Source: Bradyrhizobium sp. (lineage in GTDB: Bacteria > Pseudomonadota > Alphaproteobacteria > Rhizobiales > Xanthobacteraceae). From it: a stretch of DNA of 5,377 bases. Below the pieces are notes generated by a model. The model ran no database searches. It worked only from the letters and a program-made list of their open reading frames with translations, and was not told the origin of the DNA. Positions 1 through 5,244 of this stretch are shown one piece after another. Within the stretch, counting starts at the first letter, position 1. Each line of letters begins with the position of its first letter. Location: NCBI GenBank assembly GCA_028290305.1, contig JAQGKC010000113.1:1-5377 (forward strand). Reading direction: 5' to 3'. The translations under genes and the position numbers were made by a program.

Positions 1-136
1 GGCCGGCGGCGGGCACGCCGACGTTCAGGTCTCGCGCTAGAGCGGGCAGCAGCCCGGCGATCATAAAGCCCTCGGTGCCGATGGCGAAGGCGCCGAGGGT
101 TAGCGAGATAAGGGAGGTGAGCGACCCAGGCAACAA
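1..136 (-). CDS. MFS transporter, N-terminal fragment (cut by left edge)
   Basis: This is the first ~45 codons of a membrane transporter of the major facilitator superfamily, probably the drug:proton antiporter DHA1 type; the substrate cannot be told. Reading leftwards, the peptide holds a hydrophobic first helix containing LGAFAIGTEGFMIAGLLPAL, followed by ARDLNVGVPAAG. The order 'FAIGTxxFxxxGLLPxxAxDLxVxxxxAG' is typical of transmembrane segment 1 and the first loop in DHA1 proteins. No ATG lies in frame nearby. Two adjacent TTG codons (134-136 and 131-133) sit 4 and 7 nt after AGGAG, so a TTG start is the likeliest; the exact one is uncertain. It follows the HD gene on the same strand after 93 bp, so it could be read from the same transcript, but I see no decisive promoter or terminator between them. 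The family call is firm; the start and the co-transcription are inference. Confidence 0.75.
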   Translation of the reverse strand, partial: MLPGSLTSLISLTLGAFAIGTEGFMIAGLLPALARDLNVGVPAAG

Positions 137-229
137 CGAGCTCCTCGTAATAGATTTTCCAGCCGATATTCTATGGATGCCGCGAGCACCGTTCGTCCCA
201 ATTTGACGGAGATAAACGCCCACCATGGC

Positions 230-871
230 TCAGCTATCCCATGGCGCGCTGCGGATTCGAGCGCATGCGCCCGGCAGGTGAAATGTGGGGTCGTGCTCCT
301 GGATGTAGTCGAAATTGACGGTGCCGAACGTCGTCAGAGGCTTCTTTAAGGCCGAGCAGGTCTGAACCTGGATAAAATCATTCTTGAAATTATCACCGCG
401 GGGAAAGGCGGCGATGACCTGGTCGCGTTGCTCTGGCGTGTACTCATCATATCCAAACCCGATGACGTCCACCAAGACACCCGCGTTTGTGAGAGCGATC
501 TCGGGCCGCATGAATTGGGGGATGCCGGGCGTGGTATGCAGGGCGATGGCTTCCCAGACAAGATCCGATTTCGGTTCGGGAATGCCATGGCCGCGGAGGA
601 ATTCGCGTGCTGCGTCGGCGCCATCAACTTCAAACCGCTTTGCGTCGGTATGATAGGCGTCGACAAGCCCCAGGTCGTGAAACAGCGCCGCGACATAGAG
701 CAGTTCAGAATCGAATTTGAGATTTTGCCGGACGCCCTTCATTGCGCCGAACACGAAAACGCGGACGGAATGATTGTACAGCATCTCGGTTTCATGCTGC
801 CGCACGAGTTCGGCGGCTTCGCGCGCGATCTTGCTATCGGGAATCCTGATGCCGGATAGAATGTCAGTCAT
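230..871 (-). CDS. HD-domain metal-dependent hydrolase (cyanamide hydratase-like)
   Basis: This 213-residue soluble protein has the metal-binding pattern of the HD superfamily: His34 (YNHSVRV), His65-Asp66 (LFHDLGL) and, further on, His112 (ALHTTPG) and Asp135 (VLVDVIG). The core spans roughly residues 25-160. The stretch from HSVRVFVFG through FHDLGL, FEVDGADAA and the WEAIALHTTPGIP segment is the signature of small stand-alone HD proteins usually annotated by similarity to cyanamide hydratase. The true substrate is unknown, and HD proteins in general act on phosphate esters or by hydration, so I do not assign a reaction. It has no signal peptide or membrane segment. The ATG lies inside the end of the RES gene: the two share 8 bases (ATGACTGA), and AGGAG stands 7 nt before the ATG, so the two genes are very likely translationally coupled in one operon. 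The partial MFS gene comes next downstream. Confidence 0.85.
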   Translation of the reverse strand: MTDILSGIRIPDSKIAREAAELVRQHETEMLYNHSVRVFVFGAMKGVRQNLKFDSELLYVAALFHDLGLVDAYHTDAKRFEVDGADAAREFLRGHGIPEPKSDLVWEAIALHTTPGIPQFMRPEIALTNAGVLVDVIGFGYDEYTPEQRDQVIAAFPRGDNFKNDFIQVQTCSALKKPLTTFGTVNFDYIQEHDPTFHLPGACARIRSAPWDS

Positions 872-1928
872 TGTCGAACTCCTGTGGTGTGGCCTGGGAA
901 CGTCTCGTCGGCGTGCACTCTCCCGACCCGCCTGAAATCCGATGCTGTCCCGTTTCCAGACGGCGCCGCTTCACCGCGAATTCGTCGGTCGCGAATTCGG
1001 CGCGCTTTACGCTATGCACCTTCATGCTGTCGGGCACGATGCGAAGACTGGCGTCCCGCCAATCGGCATCCCGCGATTTAAGAGGCGTTGCTTCCGCAAT
1101 GGCGGCCAAGTCCGGCCATCCCGGTTCTTGCTCGTTTTTGTAAACGTCCTTGTGCAAAGGTGGAACTTTCTCAAGCACCTCGTAATCTTCTACCCAGCCA
1201 TCCTCCGCCCAGCGGCCTGTACTCGCGCTGATCTCCGTTCCCTCCGGAACGAGGGCCTCAACACGGGCCGCCTTGTGAAAAAGGACGACGTTAACGTCTC
1301 CGGCGCTTTGCACCGACGGAAAAACGATGCCGTCAATCGGCGCCGACGCCTCCGTCGCGAGAAAATCGGTTATGGCCTGCGTTGCGAGGTATTCGAGCGG
1401 ATCGTCATCGGGCATTGCCGGCCGCGCGATACGCCTGCTTAGCGACCGCAGGAAAACGGCTAACCGGAAAATGCTTCCAGTGGCGCTGACGTCGCCGAGG
1501 GCGGTCAAATCGAGAAGTCGCAGCTTTCTGATGATCTCGAATTGGGCCACCGCGATCTCACTGCCAACGGGTGGGCACACTTCGGCAATAGCCGCCTTCT
1601 GATTATTTGCGCCGTAAAAAACCGAGATACCGCGTGCGTTCATGCGACCGGCCGCCGCCAAGGGCGCCGGCGGGGAGCCGAGGTGGATGTCCGGCCTGCC
1701 GAGGGCGGCTTCGAGTTTGTCGTCAGATTGAAAGACCTGAGCGCGATAGAGGGTATGAAAATCCGTTCCGGGCCCCGCATCCACCACGAGCGGACGGCCG
1801 TCGCGCGTTTGCAGATCGCCAATACCATCGAAGATTGATGCGAGATAGTTTGCTGCCGTTCGACTGAAAAAGCGCGCCTCGATTTTGAGTGAATTCTCGA
1901 AGCTGCGCCAATCCATGGGTCGAGTCAT
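864..1928 (-). CDS. RES-domain protein (putative NAD+ phosphorylase), long form
   Basis: This 354-residue protein carries a RES domain at about residues 55-225. RES proteins such as the toxin of Res-Xre systems break down NAD+ by phosphorolysis. Visible signature parts are TLYRAQV (Arg62), AAGRMNARG (Arg95), SVFYGA (Tyr105), AIAEVCPP (Glu116) and the closing DGIVFPSVQSAGDVNVVLF (Ser205). The Arg-Tyr-Glu spacing of 10 and 11 residues equals that of the active-site residues of the Pseudomonas putida Res toxin (R31, Y41, E52, from memory), so the enzyme looks intact. It is longer than the usual toxin of ~150-240 residues: it has ~55 extra residues at the N terminus and ~130 at the C terminus, the latter charged and of no recognised family. 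No Xre-type antitoxin gene adjoins it, so a toxin role is open. AAGGAG stands 8 nt before the ATG. It heads the minus-strand group, overlaps the HD gene by 8 bp and diverges from mocR. Confidence 0.85.
   Translation of the reverse strand: MTRPMDWRSFENSLKIEARFFSRTAANYLASIFDGIGDLQTRDGRPLVVDAGPGTDFHTLYRAQVFQSDDKLEAALGRPDIHLGSPPAPLAAAGRMNARGISVFYGANNQKAAIAEVCPPVGSEIAVAQFEIIRKLRLLDLTALGDVSATGSIFRLAVFLRSLSRRIARPAMPDDDPLEYLATQAITDFLATEASAPIDGIVFPSVQSAGDVNVVLFHKAARVEALVPEGTEISASTGRWAEDGWVEDYEVLEKVPPLHKDVYKNEQEPGWPDLAAIAEATPLKSRDADWRDASLRIVPDSMKVHSVKRAEFATDEFAVKRRRLETGQHRISGGSGECTPTRRSQATPQEFDND
879..883 (-). promoter_or_regulatory. Ribosome binding site of the HD gene, inside the RES gene
   Basis: AGGAG, 7 nt before the ATG at 871, lies within the last codons of the RES gene. 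It fixes the HD start and supports coupled translation. Confidence 0.8.
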
Positions 1929-1936
1929 CTTAAGTT

Positions 1937-1942
1937 CTCCTT
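1937..1942 (-). promoter_or_regulatory. Ribosome binding site of the RES gene
   Basis: AAGGAG, 8 nt before the ATG at 1928, is a strong match to the Shine-Dalgarno consensus. It contrasts with the divergent mocR gene, which has none. Confidence 0.8.
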
Positions 1943-1961
1943 AGGCAGCAGTTGCATCGGT

Positions 1962-2054
1962 CGCTCAGAGCGTTGGTCGTGGCGAATAGATGCGCTGCGC
2001 CCGGTCATAAAACAGTACCAAGATTGCCGATTTTGGCTGTACCATCGCGCAATG
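1962..2054. promoter_or_regulatory. Divergent RES / mocR control region, copy 1 (functional copy)
   Basis: This region lies between the RES and mocR start codons and aligns without gaps to 4534-4626 over 93 bp, with about 66 identities by hand count. It is also similar to 5160-5244 on the minus strand. The conserved parts, read towards mocR, are: AGATGCG (1988-1994); CATAAAACAGTACC (2006-2019), then AAGATTG; a variable spacer; and GTACCATCGCGCAATG (2039-2054). AGTACC and TGTACC are near-identical direct half-sites 25 bp apart, a layout used by MocR regulators, which commonly repress themselves and act on the divergent gene. Between them lies an imperfect inverted pair, CCAAGAT and ATTTTGG. 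TACCAT (2040-2045) may be the -10 hexamer of mocR. I infer that this is the MocR operator and that it serves both directions; binding is not proven. Confidence 0.75.
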
Positions 2055-3455
2055 GCTGCCCTCCCCATCCGACTTGATCGTGCCAGAAGGACCCCGCTGG
2101 CTGCCCAGATTTATTCCTCGATCCGAGAAGGCATAGAGAACGGGCGGCTCGCCTCGGGCGCGCGGTTGCCCTCTTGGCACGATCTGGCCGCTCAGCTCGG
2201 CGTCTCCCGCGGTACCGTGCGTGTGGCTTACGAACGTCTCATCGCGGAGCAATTCGCGATCGGTCTCGGGGCGGCAGGAACTCGCGTGGCCGAGCGGCAG
2301 CCGCGATCCTCAAGGCCCGACCGGTCGCAGGAAGCGCCGCTGCTGCCGGACCTCTTCTATGAGTTCGGAAACCCGCCGCTGGTCTTTCAGATGGGCGTGC
2401 CCTCTCAGGACGCCTTTCCGTTCAAGCTTTGGTCACGCATCCTGGCACGCGAGACCCGGCGGGCTGCGGCGGCGCCGGTGACGTATCCGGATCCGCGTGG
2501 CGATCCGAAGTTGCGAAAGCAGATTGCGGCTTACCTGGGACTGGCCCGCGGCATCCGGTGCAGTCCCTCTCAAGTGCTCGTAACGGGCGGATTTTCCGGC
2601 GCGCTCGGTCTGGCGATCCGAGGGCTTCAGCTTGGAATGATGAAAGCCTGGATAGAGGATCCAGGCTTTCCGCTCACTCGCACTGCACTCGCCCTGGCCG
2701 GCATATCCGTTACGGCCGTCCCGGTAGATGCGGAAGGACTGGACGTAGCCGCTGGTGTGCGGACTGCTCCCGGAGCGAAATTGGCGGTTGTGACACCAGG
2801 CCAGCAGGCCCCGCTCGGGATGACGATGTCGCTGGAGCGGCGGCTTGCACTGCTCGCCTGGGCCCGGCGGACCGATGCCTGGATCATCGAGGACGATTAC
2901 CTGAGCGAACTGCAGCTGAAGGGACGGGCGGCTCCCGCTCTCGCATCTCTCGATCATGGAGGACGGGTGCTGCACATCGGCACTTTCAGCAAAACGATCA
3001 GCCCGGCGCTGCGCCTGGGTTTCATGGTCGTGCCGCCGAAACTGGGTCAGCGGTTCGGTGAGCTCGCCGCTTGCCTGGCGCCGGCGCCGGCTGCGGCCGT
3101 GCAACGCGCCGTGGCCGAATTCCTGCGGGAAGGTCACTATCTTCGCCATCTGCGCCGGATGAAGCGGCTTTACGCCGCCCGGCGGGAAACCCTGCTTCGC
3201 TGCCTGGGAGAAATGGCGCCAGATTCGATAAAGGTGCAAGCAACCGCAGGCCTGGCGGTGGTGATCCTGCTCCCCAGGTCTGCGTCAGACGTGGATATTG
3301 CTTCACGCGCCCTGCAGTTCGGCCTGGCGCCGGCCCCCCTGTCAGCGTGGTACATGCAGCCTCCCCGGCAGCAGGGACTGCTGCTCGGTGTGACCAACCT
3401 CAATGAACGGCGGTTGCCGGCGGACTGTCGCCGGCTGTTGGAATTGGCGCGATAG
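2052..3455 (+). CDS. MocR-family (GntR-type) PLP-dependent transcription regulator
   Basis: This 467-residue regulator has a winged-helix DNA-binding domain (about residues 8-80; LRR-type GntR helix GVSRGTVRVAYERLIAE at 50-66), a linker, and a class I aminotransferase-like domain (about 105-467). MocR proteins sense amines, amino acids or vitamin B6 compounds through bound pyridoxal phosphate. Residues expected to hold the cofactor are present: Asp281 and Tyr283 (IIEDDYLSEL), Lys314 (GTFSKTISP) and Arg321 (LRLGF). These equal GabR D279, Y281, K312 and R319 (from memory) shifted by two. The last segment reads GLLLGVTNL, with no obvious counterpart of the substrate-carboxylate arginine near the GabR C terminus, so the ligand may differ. 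The start is supported by a conserved MAALPI opening in the relic at 5162. No Shine-Dalgarno precedes it. It diverges from the RES gene and probably regulates it; the alpha/beta hydrolase may be a second target. Confidence 0.92.
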   Translation: MAALPIRLDRARRTPLAAQIYSSIREGIENGRLASGARLPSWHDLAAQLGVSRGTVRVAYERLIAEQFAIGLGAAGTRVAERQPRSSRPDRSQEAPLLPDLFYEFGNPPLVFQMGVPSQDAFPFKLWSRILARETRRAAAAPVTYPDPRGDPKLRKQIAAYLGLARGIRCSPSQVLVTGGFSGALGLAIRGLQLGMMKAWIEDPGFPLTRTALALAGISVTAVPVDAEGLDVAAGVRTAPGAKLAVVTPGQQAPLGMTMSLERRLALLAWARRTDAWIIEDDYLSELQLKGRAAPALASLDHGGRVLHIGTFSKTISPALRLGFMVVPPKLGQRFGELAACLAPAPAAAVQRAVAEFLREGHYLRHLRRMKRLYAARRETLLRCLGEMAPDSIKVQATAGLAVVILLPRSASDVDIASRALQFGLAPAPLSAWYMQPPRQQGLLLGVTNLNERRLPADCRRLLELAR

Positions 3456-3525
3456 CCCAGGGAAGCAAGACAATTACGCATTGTAAGTTCGTCTCGATGC
3501 CGTCTTCAGCAATGTGTCCGCTAAG

Positions 3526-3619
3526 GGGTCAACAGCGCCGTTTTGTCAGTCGGTCGGCCACTTCCGGTCTATTTCGATCAACGGACATTGCCGCGCCGGT
3601 CCGGTTGGTCCGTTTGGTG
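3526..3619. repeat. 94 bp direct repeat, copy 1
   Basis: GGGTCAACAGCGCCGTTTTG opens a 94 bp stretch that recurs in the same orientation at 4765-4858 with only two differences (C3582 to A4821, G3595 to A4834). It starts 70 bp after the mocR stop codon. TGTCCG (3515-3520) just outside and CGGACA (3582-3587) inside, with a second CGGACA at 3627-3632, form short inverted pairs. This recalls dispersed intergenic repeats of rhizobial genomes, but I cannot confirm the family. Open frames across it are short and resemble no known protein. The rest of 3456-3745 holds no gene I can support. Confidence 0.9.
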
Positions 3620-3745
3620 CCAGGATCGGACATCGCGCCCGAGGGCCAATGCCAGAACTCGATCATGAGGCGCTTCTTTTATACCGCAACCATAGATACT
3701 CTCGTGAAATCCCGATCCGGCGTTAGCTCCGGTCCCCCGGTGTAA

Positions 3746-4438
3746 CTACGCCAACCGGCCAAGTATCTCGGCCAGCTGCGTCGGAGCGTCGATCATCACA
3801 TCATGCCCGCTCCGCACCTCGTGTGTGTCCCAGCCTTGTTTGCGGGTTTCGGACAGCCCCGCATCGAAACCGGCATTTGGATATTCCGTTGCGCGGATAT
3901 ACACCTTTTTTGGGATGCGATCACGGGCGCGCGTCAGCACAACAGGTCCCATGAAGCATTTGATGGGATGCGGCGTGAGCTGCGCGCTAACCCAGGCACG
4001 GTCTTTCTCGTTAACGCCGAACATCTCCGCCGGCAGGGGCGGCATTGCAGTTAAGCCTTTATCGGCGGCCGCGCGGATGCGCTCTTTGTATGGGTCGATG
4101 TCGAAATAGCTTTGGCCGTTGGCGGGGAGAAATGTGTCCAGCATCACCAATGCGGAAATTGATTTCTCCATTTTCTCGACGACGCCGGAAACCACCATAC
4201 CGCCGTAGGAGTGGCCGACGAGGATTACGTCGCGCAGCTCTTTCCACTTCATTTCGTTCACGATGTCGAGGATATGAGTATCCAAGTCAATGTCGGGATT
4301 GAGCAGGTGAGACCGCTCGCACAGGCCGGTCAGCGTGGGCGCAAAAACGGTGTGGTGCTTGGCGGCAAGCAATTCCGCGACGCGTTTCCAGCACCACCCG
4401 CCGTGCCAAGCGCCATGTACCAAGACGAACGTTGCCAT
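3746..4438 (-). CDS. Alpha/beta hydrolase (plant-type esterase / hydroxynitrile lyase-like family)
   Basis: This 230-residue cytoplasmic enzyme has the alpha/beta-hydrolase fold. It opens with FVLVHGAWHGGWCW (residues 4-17; HGAW forms the oxyanion-hole strand-loop). It then has APTLTGLCERSHLL (33-46), the nucleophile elbow GHSYGG with Ser77, and GHDVMIDAP with the catalytic His212. The acid residue of the triad is not certain from reading alone. This set of motifs is shared with plant methylesterases (SABP2 type), hydroxynitrile lyases and many bacterial esterases of unknown substrate, so no reaction is assigned. Full length is close to the family norm. AGGA stands 6 nt before the ATG. The second copy of the MocR control region begins about 95 bp upstream, in the same divergent geometry as for the RES gene, so I infer control by the neighbouring MocR. 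Cys40, where GLG is usual, is a small oddity. Confidence 0.9.
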   Translation of the reverse strand: MATFVLVHGAWHGGWCWKRVAELLAAKHHTVFAPTLTGLCERSHLLNPDIDLDTHILDIVNEMKWKELRDVILVGHSYGGMVVSGVVEKMEKSISALVMLDTFLPANGQSYFDIDPYKERIRAAADKGLTAMPPLPAEMFGVNEKDRAWVSAQLTPHPIKCFMGPVVLTRARDRIPKKVYIRATEYPNAGFDAGLSETRKQGWDTHEVRSGHDVMIDAPTQLAEILGRLA

Positions 4439-4533
4439 TTGTTATCCTGTTGAATCGAGTTGAAAGGTCACGATGACCGTGGTGATAACGAACGATCATG
4501 GAGCCGCTTACGATCTTTCCGATCAGTACGAGC

Positions 4534-4626
4534 CTCTCAGGCCGTTGATCATGGCGGCCAGATGCGTACTGTCGTGACCATAAACAGTACCGAGATTGGC
4601 AATTCTGAGTGTACCATCGGGCGATG
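4534..4626. promoter_or_regulatory. MocR-type control region, copy 2, upstream of the alpha/beta hydrolase
   Basis: This region aligns ungapped with 1962-2054 over 93 bp. The shared blocks are CAGATGCG (4559-4566), CATAAACAGTACC (4579-4591), GAGATTG and GTACCATCGGGCGATG (4611-4626). Both half-sites, their 25 bp spacing and the 6 nt gap between TACCAT and the ATG are kept. The left block matches the RES-side part of copy 1 in 25 of 33 positions, so the divergent-gene side is conserved too. The intact gene on that side is the hydrolase. The mocR side leads only into a relic. Confidence 0.75.
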
Positions 4627-4740
4627 ACTATGCTGCATCGATGCTTGCGGGCGGTGGCGTCAGACCACGATGGCTAGATGGTGCCGACTGTCGCACCACC
4701 TAACGTAGGCATGAGACCTTGTTTGGAAGAGTTCGCCACA
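4624..4740 (+). pseudogene. Decayed mocR start, probably continuing into amine oxidase remnant
   Basis: The ATG at 4624 sits exactly where the intact mocR ATG sits relative to its operator. The DNA that follows can be aligned, with small gaps, to the first 20 mocR codons: CTGC-ATCGAT (against CTGCCCATCGAT in the relic at 5162), CTTG, and GACCACGATGGCT (against GACCCCGCTGGCT in intact mocR, 11 of 13). The frame closes after 17 codons. After AGAT (4676-4679), the bases ATGGTGCCGACTGTCGCAC resemble the amine oxidase remnant that follows the same point in the 5162 relic. This second part rests on a gapped alignment by eye and is less certain. The right border is approximate. Confidence 0.45.
4675..4702. 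repeat. Hairpin-forming inverted repeat
   Basis: TAGATGGTGC and GCACCACCTA are 10-base arms around an 8-base loop, with one A/C mismatch that becomes a G-U pair in a minus-strand RNA. No T-run follows on either strand, so it is not a typical terminator. It lies within the mocR relic and may be accidental. Confidence 0.5.
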
Positions 4741-4764
4741 AGAGCCGCCTGACATTTCCGAAAT

Positions 4765-4858
4765 GGGTCAACAGCGCCGTTTTGTCAGTCGGTCGGCCAC
4801 TTCCGGTCTATTTCGATCAAAGGACATTGCCGCACCGGTCCGGTTGGTCCGTTTGGTG
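4765..4858. repeat. 94 bp direct repeat, copy 2
   Basis: This stretch is identical to 3526-3619 except at 4821 and 4834, and in the same orientation. It lies between the two mocR relics, which point towards it from either side. The TGTCCG/CGGACA pairing of copy 1 is lost here (TTCCG outside, AGGACA inside). Weak similarity may extend ~20 bp to the left of both copies; there is none to the right beyond a few bases. Confidence 0.9.
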
Positions 4859-4868
4859 TCAATTCGTG

Positions 4869-4907
4869 ACCTGAGGCATTGCGGCTATGACAAGTAGGAC
4901 CTCAGGT
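4869..4907. repeat. 8 bp inverted repeat at the end of the oxidase relic
   Basis: ACCTGAGG (4869-4876) and CCTCAGGT (4900-4907) are exact complements, 23 bases apart. The right arm overlaps the relic's stop codon. The loop is long and there is no T-run, so a terminator role is doubtful. Confidence 0.4.
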
Positions 4908-5106
4908 TGCGGGTATGCGCGTCAAAGTGCTTGCCACGGCCTCCGCAGTCTCCAGTGCTCCCTCCACCCAGCAGCTCTGGTTGGTCGACCATGCCGCCCC
5001 GATGATGTGCAGCGGCGTTCCGGCACCGGCGCCGCGATTTTCTTCATGACCTCCCAGATCTTCACGCCCTGATTCCAGGTGTGCCAGGTGCCACCATAGG
5101 GGGATC
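4902..5106 (-). pseudogene. Flavin amine oxidase, C-terminal remnant with frameshift
   Basis: Two frames together give the end of an FAD-dependent amine/L-amino acid oxidase. From about 5106 to 5021 one frame reads SPYGGTWHTWNQGVKIWEV then MKKIAAPVP. From 5021 to the TGA at 4902 the neighbouring frame reads GTPLHIIGAAWSTNQSCWVE then GALETAEAV. In intact relatives these form one block: '(D)PYGGGWHxWxxGVxxWEV...P...(L)YIxGEAYSxxQGWVEGALxTAExxL', which closes the FAD pocket. Adding one G to the CCGG at 5020-5023 would join the frames as PVPGTPLHI. The rest of the enzyme (~400 residues upstream) is absent. The remnant is fused directly to codon 20 of a mocR relic, so it is a deletion scar and not a working gene. 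The family call is by motif reading. Confidence 0.65.
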
Positions 5107-5162
5107 TGCGTCGCCAGCGGCGTCCTTGCGGCGCGGTCGAGATCGATGGGCAGAGCGGCCAT
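5103..5162 (-). pseudogene. mocR relic: first 20 codons of a second MocR regulator
   Basis: The first 20 residues read MAALPIDLDRAARTPLATQI. The intact MocR at 2052 begins MAALPIRLDRARRTPLAAQI, so 16 of 20 positions agree, and a MocR-type control region with matching spacing precedes the ATG. After Ile20 the similarity stops abruptly and an amine oxidase tail begins. The reading frame stays open to 4902, giving an 86-codon chimeric frame, but its residues 21-47 are out of frame with the oxidase and match no family. A short chimeric peptide could still be made; I consider it non-functional as a regulator because the winged helix is missing. Confidence 0.75.
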
Positions 5163-5244
5163 GGCGCAATGGTACGATCATTCCCGCCAATCTTGGTCCT
5201 GTTTCATGAGCAGAGCCGGCCACATCTACCGGCCATCGTCACGT
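5160..5244. promoter_or_regulatory. MocR-type control region, copy 3 (inverted)
   Basis: Read on the minus strand towards 5162, this copy has TAGATGTG, CATGAAACAGGACC, AAGATTGGC, a variable spacer and GTACCATTGCGCCATG. The first half-site has one change (AGGACC for AGTACC). TACCAT again stands 6 nt before the ATG. The outer block matches copy 2 in about 15 of 24 positions. The expected divergent target would be read rightwards, towards and beyond the window edge. Confidence 0.7.

Noticed and set aside
428..859. A 143-codon plus-strand open frame
   Set aside because: It lies wholly antisense to the HD gene, whose motifs are clear, has no ribosome binding site and resembles no protein.
864..1928. 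RES as the toxin of a classical Res-Xre toxin-antitoxin pair
   Set aside because: No Xre helix-turn-helix gene adjoins it, and the protein is much longer than known Res toxins. The only neighbour regulator is a MocR.
1965..2252. A 95-codon minus-strand open frame crossing the control region and the start of mocR
   Set aside because: It overlaps the mocR start and the operator, has no ribosome binding site or family motif, and ends short of the RES gene. It could not serve as the missing RES antitoxin on this evidence.
2433..3239. A 268-codon minus-strand open frame inside mocR
   Set aside because: It is antisense to the well-supported MocR aminotransferase domain; long open frames in GC-rich coding DNA are expected, and the peptide has no recognisable motif.
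3497..3745. Short plus-strand open frames across repeat copy 1
   Set aside because: They are not preserved in repeat copy 2 beyond the shared 94 bp, have no ribosome binding site and look like translated repeat.
4675..4702. The hairpin as a transcription terminator
   Set aside because: No run of T follows on either strand, and no gene end lies nearby.
3526..4858. The two 94 bp repeats as ends of an insertion sequence or transposon
   Set aside because: They are direct repeats, not inverted; there is no transposase between them and I found no flanking target duplication.
4887..5072. A 61-codon plus-strand open frame
   Set aside because: It is antisense to the amine oxidase remnant and has no motif or ribosome binding site.
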